The translations under genes and the position numbers were made by a program. Shown in pieces: positions 1 to 6,005 of a stretch of DNA of 6,061 nucleotides; the first letter of the stretch is position 1, and every line of letters begins with the position of its first letter. The notes below the pieces were generated by a model. It saw only the letters and a program-made list of their open reading frames with translations. It did not search any database and had not been told where the DNA came from. The stretch lies in the NCBI GenBank assembly GCA_021807585.1, contig JAKBCQ010000194.1, positions 1-6,061 of the forward strand. The letters run 5' to 3'. This stretch comes from Planctomycetota bacterium (GTDB taxonomy: Bacteria > Planctomycetota > Planctomycetia > Isosphaerales > Isosphaeraceae).

Positions 1-2
1 CC

Positions 3-719
3 CCCGCGATGATTCGCGATCGACCCGCGCTCGCCGCGGCGTCAAATTGGCTTGCGCTCGCCGTGTACGCGAGTCGACTCGTCGACGCGCCCGCGATCAT
101 GATCGACGTCGGCTCGACGACGACCGATCTGATCCCTCTCGATCGCGGCGGTCCCGGATGCCGCGGGCGAACCGATTACGAGCGGCTTCAGACGGGCGAG
201 CTAGTTTACGCGGGAGTGCGTCGAACGCCGATCTGCGCGATCGCCGCGTGCATTCCCTGGCGCGGGTCGACGATCGGGATCGCCGCGGAATGGTTCGCGA
301 CGACGCATGATCTCTATTTAATATTGGGATCGATCATGCCCGACGATCGCGACCGAGATACCGCGGACGGTCGACCCGCGACGGTCGAGTTCGCACGCGA
401 TCGGCTGGCGCGTACGGTCGGCGCCGATCGCGAAACATTTTCGTTAGACGATGCGCGTTTACTCGCCGCGACATACGATTCAATTTTGATGGAAAGGCTC
501 GTCGCGAACGCGCACGCGGCGTGCGAACCGACGATCGGATCGCCCCGATCGGCGGTGATAGCCGGATCGGGATCGTTTCTGGCGAGGCGAGTCGCCCAAT
601 GCGTGATCGCAACGCGGGAATCGATCGTCGATCTCGCCGAACATTGGGATCAAAATCGATCCGACTGCGCGTGCGCGGTCGCCGTCTCGATTCTTGCAAA
701 AGAATATTATAATAAGTAG
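3..719 (+). CDS. mfnF: MfnF-type hydantoinase/oxoprolinase-fold protein of the H4MPT-linked C1 pathway (5' partial)
   Basis: The reading frame is open from the window edge (first full codon at 3) to TAG at 717-719, so the gene is 5'-truncated. An ATG at 9 is in frame but is unlikely to be the true start, because the family motif DVGSTTTDLIPL normally sits more than 100 residues into a roughly 320-350 residue protein and here lies only about 33 residues after that ATG. Numbering from that Met, visible family landmarks are the phosphate-loop-like DVGSTTTD (33-40), GRTDYERLQTGELVYAGVRRTP (53-74), DTADGRPAT (117-125) and AGSGSF (185-190), all in the expected order. Known of the family: the homologue in Methanocaldococcus jannaschii (MfnF) condenses an aminomethylfuran diphosphate with gamma-glutamyltyramine in methanofuran synthesis; bacterial members occur with H4MPT genes. 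The role here is inferred. It lies 28 bp before the mfnE-like gene, as expected for an operon. The last codons (KEYYNK) run into an AT-rich island. Confidence 0.8.
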   Translation, partial: PAMIRDRPALAAASNWLALAVYASRLVDAPAIMIDVGSTTTDLIPLDRGGPGCRGRTDYERLQTGELVYAGVRRTPICAIAACIPWRGSTIGIAAEWFATTHDLYLILGSIMPDDRDRDTADGRPATVEFARDRLARTVGADRETFSLDDARLLAATYDSILMERLVANAHAACEPTIGSPRSAVIAGSGSFLARRVAQCVIATRESIVDLAEHWDQNRSDCACAVAVSILAKEYYNK

Positions 720-747
720 TATTATCTATATTATATTTCAATATATT

Positions 748-1389
748 ATGAATATTTCGGTAATTAAAGTCGGTGGAAGTTTACTCGATTGGAACGAGAC
801 GGTCGATCGTCTGACGCGCGTCGTTTTTCGCTCGGGCGACGAGCGCTCGGTGATGATCGTCGGCGGGGGTAAGGCGGTCGATCGGATCCGCGCGATCGAT
901 CGTGCGCGCGGGCTGGGCGAAGAGCGATCGCATCGGTCGGCGCTTTACGCTCTCGACATCACGGCTCGAAGGTTCGCCGAGCGAATCAAGGCGAGCCGAA
1001 CCCGCGGTTTCCGTTGCGAGATCGCCGCCGATTTCGCCTCGCTCGAGTCGCATTGGGATCGCGGCGTGACGCCAATTCTTCCACCGCGCCGCGTCCTCGA
1101 CGAAGTCGAGGCTTCGGGCGAGCGCCCGCTCGAACATTCGTGGCGAGTCACGTCGGATTCGATCGCGCTTTGGATTGCGAAACGCTTGAACGCGAGACGG
1201 TTGGTGCTTTTGAAGAGCGTCGATCCGCCCGCCGACGCGTCGATCGATCGCTGCCGCGATCTCGGCCTCGTCGACGAGTCGTTTTCCTCACTCTTCGATC
1301 CTTCTATTCAGGTTCTCTTTTATAATCTAAGGTCGGGAAGCTCGGCGTTCCTCAACGGCGAATCCGCGATCAAAACCTCGACCGCTTAA
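748..1389 (+). CDS. mfnE: MfnE-type amino acid kinase family protein (methanofuran/C1 cofactor synthesis)
   Basis: A 213-residue cytosolic protein with the amino acid kinase fold. Seen: the N-terminal strand and glycine loop IKVGGSLLDW (6-15, with K7 as the expected phosphate-binding lysine), a second glycine loop IVGGGKAVD (37-45), TPILPPRRVLDE (108-119), and SWRVTSDSIALWIAKRLNARRLVLLKSVD (131-159), the usual late nucleotide-site segment. The length fits the small uridylate-kinase-like subgroup rather than full aspartokinases. In Methanocaldococcus the MfnE homologue phosphorylates aminomethyl-furanmethanol phosphate to the diphosphate that MfnF consumes, so the adjacency to the upstream gene is functionally coherent; exact substrate use here is inferred. 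I chose the ATG at 748 because translation starting there begins directly with the conserved first strand. An in-frame ATG at 694 would add an 18-residue hydrophobic Ile/Tyr-rich leader from the AT island and overlap the previous gene. No clear Shine-Dalgarno sequence precedes 748. Confidence 0.8.
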   Translation: MNISVIKVGGSLLDWNETVDRLTRVVFRSGDERSVMIVGGGKAVDRIRAIDRARGLGEERSHRSALYALDITARRFAERIKASRTRGFRCEIAADFASLESHWDRGVTPILPPRRVLDEVEASGERPLEHSWRVTSDSIALWIAKRLNARRLVLLKSVDPPADASIDRCRDLGLVDESFSSLFDPSIQVLFYNLRSGSSAFLNGESAIKTSTA

Positions 1390-1391
1390 AT

Positions 1392-1419
1392 CAATAACAT
1401 GAATATTCTATTGTTTTTT
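1392..1419 (+). terminator. Weak hairpin plus T-run after the mfnE-like gene
   Basis: Just after the TAA at 1387-1389, CAATA (1392-1396) can pair with TATTG (1409-1413), with the self-complementary GAATATTC (1401-1408) between them, followed directly by six T (1414-1419). The position is right for an intrinsic terminator of the + strand operon, but the stem is short and all A/T-rich, so this is a weak candidate. Confidence 0.3.
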
Positions 1420-1435
1420 GAGACCGCCGCGGCGA

Positions 1436-3526
1436 TCAAAACTTCAAATTCTTAAAATCAATGATCGACATCTCATTGATTTTGAAAATCGACGACGGTT
1501 CGTCGGCTTCGCGGATTTGCCGAGCGGCTTGAATCGCTTCGAGCGCACGACGAATCGATTCTTTCGACGAGCGCGATCGATCTTCGGCGGCGGCGAGCGA
1601 TTCGATCGGCTCGCGAAGTGTCTTCCTCCGACGATCATTCGCGCGGGAACGATTCCCACTCGGTTCCGCGATCGCTACCGATTGCTCGGAGTTTTCCTTG
1701 AGGAAGAGGATCTCGCCGTGAACGATCGCGGTCGCGATCCGCTCGTATTCGCGAGCGATCGCGCGTTCATCCAAGGTCGAATCGACGAGCCGTTTGAGGC
1801 GATCGCTCAGCCGATCGATCTCGGCGATCGAAAGCGGAATCGCGACCGAAAGTCGCCTTCTGAGTACGGTCGAGCGATCGATCCAGCCGACTTTCCAAGC
1901 CGGAGCTCGCGTCCCGGTCGACCGAGCCGCCTTGGCGACGGGCGACGGTCCCGCCGCCACCCGACATCGAGTCAACAATACCGATACCATCATCGGTGAA
2001 AGACCTTGTTTTTGAACATAATCCCTGATATTCCCGGAATCTTCGGCGCGAACGAGGTCGATCAGGTCGTTCGTCCAGTCGAGTTCTTCGGCGAGAATTT
2101 CCCAAAACCGCCCGCTCAGTTCGCGGGGAGTCGCGACGGGATCGAATCGAGGCGGAATCCGCCGCAATCCCTCGGCGAGCGCCCGCGGATTGCGATGCCC
2201 TTGCTCGGAAAGACCGCGCCTCGATCCCAGATCGAGGTCGAAATCGGCTCGACTTATAAGCGGTTTCGAATCGGCGAACGGAATCGACTTGAATGATATT
2301 TCCCTATGTTTTGAGATGAACACGTCTTTTAATATTTGTCGCCGGTCGAACGACTCGCCTCGTCCCGGCCCGATCGTCACGATCATCTTGCATAATGGGC
2401 GTGATGAACGCTCGTCGGGCCACGATAAATGGAGCTTGTGATCCTTGGAGGCGTCGATCGAAGGCAGCGCGGCCTCGATCGCGTCGGCGTAAGTCCCTCC
2501 GAATGCGTCGGCGATCTTCAACATACGCCTTGCGCGATCGCGAAACGCCTTCGCGTCGATGAAATCAACGATCCCCAGTGGACGCTCGTCGGCCCCCGAC
2601 TTCGCTCCCCCGGCGATTTCCATCGCGATGTGAAACCGAAAACCTCCGAAACGCGCGTTCAGTTCTCGTTCCAAAGAATCAATCAATCCCAGCGTCGATT
2701 CGCGTTCCGCCGCGCTCCAAAGCGAAGGCGTTACGATCAACACAAGGTAAACATTCGATAAGATCTCTTGGACGCGATCCCCCTCGCGACGCGGCGGAGG
2801 AGGCTTTATATAAGGATATACCAGAATTCGATAAGCATATTCTCGTTCATTCGATTTGATTTCGATCAAACCGGCGTCGACGATCGGCGCGACCGCCCCC
2901 CCTTTTCCCGCCGTGAGATATTCGCCCAAGATCGTTTCGTTGGGGCAATTCCCGCCGTGTTTTAAGCATGCTCGCGATGACCGGAGTGCCGCGAGGCACT
3001 CGATTTCGCCCGCGAGAACGACGGGTTCGGAATCGGCCGGCGTACCCCCCCGATCCGGCTCAAACGCGTACCGACTCGGCCATTCAATCAAATCGGCGGG
3101 CCGGGCCCAGCCGATCGGCTCGCCGCCGATCCTGCCGATCAAATACCAATCCCGCCGATTCGTTTGATCGTGATATTCGTCTCGTATATATAAAACTTCA
3201 TCAACAGACGGCGACTCGATCACCGGAATCCCCCCCAACGGATCGGTCATGCACACGAGCCCGGGTTTGACCGCGAAAGCCTGGCGAACGGGACAGCCGC
3301 CGCGGCGAACGATCGACTCGCGTGCGGAAAAGGGCGCGCTCGCGGCGCGCTCGCCGCGTCGTTCGCTCGTGATAATCCGCCGGGTCGATTTCGATCGCGA
3401 TCGTTCCGGTACACCCGATACGGGCGACGACCGCCGTACCTTTGATTCAACCAAGAAAAACGTCGCGACGATCAACCCGAACATCACCAAAATCCAGAGC
3501 GACGGCTTGCGATCCCATAACGACAT
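1436..3526 (-). CDS. Single-pass membrane protein with SH3-like and degenerate vWA-like domains
   Basis: A 696-residue protein if started at the ATG at 3526. The frame extends to a TTG at 3574, which would add 16 Gly-rich residues; ATG followed directly by the membrane anchor is the better start. Seen: a basic N-terminus then one hydrophobic segment (about 11-26, WILVMFGLIVATFFLV), with the rest probably extracytoplasmic; an Arg/Ser-rich linker (30-75); an SH3-like stretch (79-157) containing DWYLIGRI, GEPIGWARPADLIEWPSR; a cysteine cluster (C177, C187, C194); and a vWA-like stretch (about 258-420) with strand VYLVLIV, helix, then TYADAIEAALPSI and KMIVTIGPGRG. SH3-like followed by vWA resembles the C-terminal half of PpkA-type proteins, but the MIDAS DxSxS position reads TPSLW, so metal binding is probably lost. 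The C-terminus is helical, charged and Arg/Ser-rich. No function is assigned. The gene appears to have its own promoter and converges on the mfn pair. Confidence 0.75.
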   Translation of the reverse strand: MSLWDRKPSLWILVMFGLIVATFFLVESKVRRSSPVSGVPERSRSKSTRRIITSERRGERAASAPFSARESIVRRGGCPVRQAFAVKPGLVCMTDPLGGIPVIESPSVDEVLYIRDEYHDQTNRRDWYLIGRIGGEPIGWARPADLIEWPSRYAFEPDRGGTPADSEPVVLAGEIECLAALRSSRACLKHGGNCPNETILGEYLTAGKGGAVAPIVDAGLIEIKSNEREYAYRILVYPYIKPPPPRREGDRVQEILSNVYLVLIVTPSLWSAAERESTLGLIDSLERELNARFGGFRFHIAMEIAGGAKSGADERPLGIVDFIDAKAFRDRARRMLKIADAFGGTYADAIEAALPSIDASKDHKLHLSWPDERSSRPLCKMIVTIGPGRGESFDRRQILKDVFISKHREISFKSIPFADSKPLISRADFDLDLGSRRGLSEQGHRNPRALAEGLRRIPPRFDPVATPRELSGRFWEILAEELDWTNDLIDLVRAEDSGNIRDYVQKQGLSPMMVSVLLTRCRVAAGPSPVAKAARSTGTRAPAWKVGWIDRSTVLRRRLSVAIPLSIAEIDRLSDRLKRLVDSTLDERAIAREYERIATAIVHGEILFLKENSEQSVAIAEPSGNRSRANDRRRKTLREPIESLAAAEDRSRSSKESIRRALEAIQAARQIREADEPSSIFKINEMSIIDFKNLKF
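1454..1483. repeat. Perfect 11-bp AT-rich inverted repeat with 8-nt loop
   Basis: AAAATCAATGA (1454-1464) is the exact reverse complement of TCATTGATTTT (1473-1483), separated by 8 bases. It lies inside the last codons of the minus-strand vWA-like gene, about 16 bases before its stop, and 64 bases past the end of the plus-strand mfnE-like gene. The placement suits a transcript-end hairpin for either of the convergent genes, but it lacks a long T-run and a GC core. Function is unknown. Confidence 0.5.
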
Positions 3527-3838
3527 GCCGACCCCCGCGCTTCCAATCCCTTCCCCAACGCCCGCGCACCGCAATCACACCACGAAGCGCGAGCGGCGAC
3601 GGAGTTCATCTTAAGTCGAATGTGGGAGCGACGCACGCCAAATTCTCGACCCCGCCGGCGAATCCGCAATACCCGAATCTATTAAAATCCAGTAATCAAC
3701 TTACGTCAACATGCAGTTACTTTTTAGATAAAAGCTTGGGCGAATGGTATCGATGCGATCGCCACGCGGCTTTTAAGCCGATGATACGGCGCGATTCGCG
3801 AGGGTACGCCGTCGATCGGTCCGATTCCATCGGGATCG
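3527..3838. other. Non-coding gap between the histidine kinase and vWA-like genes
   Basis: This 312-bp stretch contains no credible gene: the short open frames in it lack start signals and recognisable content. It holds the minus-strand promoter at 3681-3709, a small GC hairpin CGGCTTTTAAGCCG at 3767-3780 that might mark the end of the histidine kinase transcript but has no T-run, an AT-rich hairpin CTTTT/AAAAG at 3720-3734, and one GCGATCGC octamer at 3755-3762. The part between 3527 and 3674 would be the 5' leader of the vWA-like gene; I see no recognisable riboswitch in it. Confidence 0.6.
3681..3709 (-). promoter_or_regulatory. Sigma70-like promoter for the vWA-like gene
   Basis: Read on the minus strand, TTGACG (complement of 3704-3709) is followed after exactly 17 bases by TTTAAT (complement of 3681-3686). 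Each hexamer matches the housekeeping consensus at five of six positions with ideal spacing, inside an AT-rich patch. The predicted transcript would start near 3674 and carry a leader of about 150 bases before the ATG at 3526. This implies the gene is not simply read through from the histidine kinase gene upstream. Confidence 0.5.
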
Positions 3839-5650
3839 TCAATCGATCGACCGGCCCCGCGCGAGCGGTCCTCCGGGGCTGATGTGGGGCCCCGTTCCAA
3901 ACAGATCGATCCGCTTCGCCTTGGCGAGATCGACTCGTTCATCGAGCAAGCTGACCTCGAATTGACGATTGCTCGAAAGTTGCAGCGGCAAACGTACCGT
4001 GAATTTGCTGCCGAGCCCGGGCTGGCTGTCGAGCTCGACCTCCCCCCCCAACAGCCGCGCCAACTCGCGAACAATCGAAAGCCCGAGCCCGGTCCCCTGG
4101 TGCTCTCGTGTCAGGACGTCGCCCCCCTTGTTATTTTGAATCGCCTGGCGGAATTTCTCAAAGATCGTCTCGCGATCCTCGGCGGCGATGCCGATCCCGG
4201 TATCCTCGACCTCGATCACAACGTACCGCCCCTCGGCGCGGGCCGAGAGCGTCACCCGGCCCCCCTCGGGTGTGAACTTCACCGCATTCGTCAATAAATT
4301 ATATAAAATTTGACGAATCTTCCCGGGATCCTGCCGCAACAGCGGAATCGCGTCGTCGAGATCGCACTCGAGATTGAGATTCTTCCGCTCCGCAATCGGC
4401 CGAACCAGATTCGTCAATCCCTCGCACACGTCTCGAATCGAAAAATCCTCGACGTGAATCTCCATCTTGCCGCTTTCAATCTTCGCCAAATCAAGAATGT
4501 CATTGATCATCGTTAATAACATGCGACCCGACGATTGTATGTTCGTCGCGTATCGTCGCTGCCGGTCCGATAACTGATCGGCGCTCGAAAGCACCTCCGA
4601 AAACCCAATGATCGAATTGAGCGGAGTACGTAGCTCATGGCTCATCGTCGCCAAAAAATCGCTCTTGATCCGATTCATCTCAAAAAGCGCCAAATTCGCT
4701 TGCGCCAGCTCGTCGACCTTCCGATCGAGATCTTTATTCACATGTCGTAACTCTTGCTGCATCGCCATCAGGTTATGCAACATCCGGTTGAACGCGTGCG
4801 AAAGCTCCTCGAATTCGTCTCCCGTCTGAATCTGGCTTCGAATCGACAGCCGGCCCGCGGCGATCGCGTTCGATACGTCTTGCAAATGCTTGACCGGCTT
4901 GACAATCACGTAACGTACGATCACGTAAGAGGCCACCATCGCCAAAATCGCCGTCACGAGCGCCGTCGAAATCAAAATCGCCCGATTGCGATTGATTTCT
5001 TTATTCGTTTGATCCATCGCGATCTTCAACACGATCGCGCCCGCGAGTTCGTTCGGCTTGGCGAACGCGAATTTACCGTCCCCCAACTTGAGCATCGTGT
5101 GCTGCTTTTTGGTCCCATGACATACGACCAAACACTTGGGGTCGAACGTCACCGCGCGAATGTATTGAAACTCCTTACGACCGGGAGGAATTCGCCAAAA
5201 TTCCCGCGATGTCCCGTCCGAAAACACCCCGCGACGGCTCGGCGCATCACCCGACGACGTCCCGGCCTCGGCGAGCGACGCCTTGAGGAATCGCTTCAAC
5301 GCCTCCTGCTCAAATTCATCCTTCGGCTTCTGATCATTCGATCCGTCAGGCTTCAATATATGATACGTATACCCGGTCTGATCGTCGTGCGACGAACTTT
5401 CCGAAAGACCGTCGAGAAACGATTCCAGATTCTCACCGACGACATTCTTAACATGTAAATTGGCGACAATCTGAGGCACGATCATCCGCGCCACTTTGGT
5501 GTTTTGTCCAAGAACCAAACTCTCGGTCTTTTGCCCGTACCAGTAAAAGCTCAGCGTCACCAATATGAGAATGCCGCCGCCGAAAATGAAGCGACACTTC
5601 CGCTCCAAACTCGTCTCGCCGAGCAAATGCTTGAAGCCGCGATACGACAA
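3839..5650 (-). CDS. Membrane sensor histidine kinase with Tll0287/DUF3365-type heme domain
   Basis: A complete 603-residue sensor kinase. Domains in order: membrane segment 1 (about 21-39), periplasmic Tll0287/DUF3365-like sensor (40-222), membrane segment 2 (about 224-250), HAMP linker (about 250-300), coiled coil (296-328), HisKA dimerisation domain with FLATMSHELRTPLN (phospho-acceptor H338), and an ATPase domain with N box NLLTNAVKF (N455), G1 DTGIGI (D483), F box IFEKFRQ and G2 GTGLGLS (519-525). All catalytic residues are present, so it should autophosphorylate. The sensor contains FDPKCLVVCHG (C173, C177, H178), where the family normally has the CXXCH heme-c motif; the spacing here is CX3CH. 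Family members are thought to sense redox state or gas ligands via heme; the signal here is unknown. It ends with a 45-residue tail and no receiver domain. No response regulator gene is in view. The start is TTG at 5650, supported by a strong Shine-Dalgarno sequence. Confidence 0.93.
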   Translation of the reverse strand: MSYRGFKHLLGETSLERKCRFIFGGGILILVTLSFYWYGQKTESLVLGQNTKVARMIVPQIVANLHVKNVVGENLESFLDGLSESSSHDDQTGYTYHILKPDGSNDQKPKDEFEQEALKRFLKASLAEAGTSSGDAPSRRGVFSDGTSREFWRIPPGRKEFQYIRAVTFDPKCLVVCHGTKKQHTMLKLGDGKFAFAKPNELAGAIVLKIAMDQTNKEINRNRAILISTALVTAILAMVASYVIVRYVIVKPVKHLQDVSNAIAAGRLSIRSQIQTGDEFEELSHAFNRMLHNLMAMQQELRHVNKDLDRKVDELAQANLALFEMNRIKSDFLATMSHELRTPLNSIIGFSEVLSSADQLSDRQRRYATNIQSSGRMLLTMINDILDLAKIESGKMEIHVEDFSIRDVCEGLTNLVRPIAERKNLNLECDLDDAIPLLRQDPGKIRQILYNLLTNAVKFTPEGGRVTLSARAEGRYVVIEVEDTGIGIAAEDRETIFEKFRQAIQNNKGGDVLTREHQGTGLGLSIVRELARLLGGEVELDSQPGLGSKFTVRLPLQLSSNRQFEVSLLDERVDLAKAKRIDLFGTGPHISPGGPLARGRSID

Positions 5651-5657
5651 TCCCCTA

Positions 5658-5665
5658 CCCTCCCT
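5658..5665 (-). promoter_or_regulatory. Shine-Dalgarno sequence supporting the TTG start of the histidine kinase
   Basis: The minus strand reads AGGGAGGG here, with the GGAGG core (complement of 5659-5663) about 8 bases before the TTG codon at 5648-5650. This is the clearest ribosome binding site in the window. It settles the start, since no in-frame ATG lies between it and the first membrane segment and the protein then begins in the way typical for this kinase group (LERKCRF before the first membrane segment). Confidence 0.75.
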
Positions 5666-5791
5666 GATTCGATCATACCGCGAACCGTCGCCGTTTCGAT
5701 CGCGACCAAGCCTTCTCGAACGAGAGATGTCAATCCACGCCGGCGAACGCTAACGTTATTTTGATCGCCGACCTCTATCAACCGCGACATC

Positions 5792-5821
5792 GCCGATTTT
5801 TTCATCCTAACCGAAATCGGC
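5792..5821. repeat. 8-bp inverted repeat upstream of the histidine kinase gene
   Basis: GCCGATTT (5792-5799) is exactly complementary to AAATCGGC (5814-5821) across a 14-base gap. It sits centrally in the divergent intergenic region, about 140-170 bases before the kinase start. The half-site length and spacing would fit a dimeric regulator's operator, but this is only a structural observation. Confidence 0.35.
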
Positions 5822-5833
5822 CAATCGAGCCAG

Positions 5834-5848
5834 TCCGTCATGGACGGA
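5834..5848. repeat. 6-bp perfect hairpin TCCGTC/GACGGA in the divergent region
   Basis: TCCGTC (5834-5839) pairs perfectly with GACGGA (5843-5848) around a 3-base loop, 12 bases beyond the 8-bp inverted repeat. No T-run follows on either strand, so a terminator is unlikely. An operator-like site or a chance palindrome are the remaining options. Confidence 0.35.
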
Positions 5849-6005
5849 AGTTAGGCAAATGCGAGAGTGCATCGTTTCGCGTATCTCCAACAAGATTCTC
5901 CATCTCCCGGCGGATCCCTCTCGTGCTCGGCGTCGATGCGTTATACGATCGGCCGAATCGCACTTTCATCCATGTCGGCACACACTGTTCAAAGGGTTTC
6001 TCAGC

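Larger units (their letters stand above)
5651..6005. other. Divergent intergenic region between the histidine kinase and the Rpn-like gene
   Basis: This 355-bp region separates two divergently transcribed genes and should contain both promoters. On the minus strand a weak pair TTGATA (complement of 5776-5781), 17 bases, TAACGT (complement of 5753-5758) could serve the kinase; a perfect TTGACA (complement of 5728-5733) has no good -10 partner at normal spacing. Two inverted repeats lie centrally (5792-5821 and 5834-5848), plus the palindrome TAACGTTA at 5751-5758. A 94-codon minus-strand open frame starting at 5841 crosses into the kinase gene in another frame and has no recognisable content, so I regard this region as non-coding. 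Confidence 0.55.

Noticed and set aside
334..741. A 135-codon minus-strand open frame opposite the mfnF-like gene
   Set aside because: It is antisense to clear family motifs and is composed mostly of Arg/Asp/Ser runs typical of shadow frames.
1418..1999. A 193-codon plus-strand open frame opposite the vWA-like gene
   Set aside because: It is antisense to a longer coherent protein, is Arg-rich as expected from reading CGATCG-rich DNA in any frame, and shows no domain.
3527..3574. N-terminal extension of the vWA-like protein to a TTG at 3574
   Set aside because: It adds 16 Gly/Ala-rich residues before an ATG that directly precedes the membrane anchor; the ATG at 3526 is the simpler start.
3767..3780. 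CGGCTTTTAAGCCG hairpin as the histidine kinase terminator
   Set aside because: The stem is short and neither strand has a T-run after it, so it is noted only as a hairpin within the gap.
4754..5458. A 234-codon plus-strand open frame
   Set aside because: It lies wholly antisense to the kinase's conserved sensor and HAMP region; its His/Arg-rich content is a shadow product.
5705..5733. Perfect TTGACA on the minus strand as a kinase promoter
   Set aside because: No acceptable -10 hexamer lies 16-18 bases downstream, so the -35 match alone is not enough.
5557..5841. A 94-codon minus-strand open frame starting at ATG 5841
   Set aside because: It overlaps the first 94 bases of the histidine kinase in another frame, has no recognisable domain, and the kinase start is better supported by a strong Shine-Dalgarno sequence.
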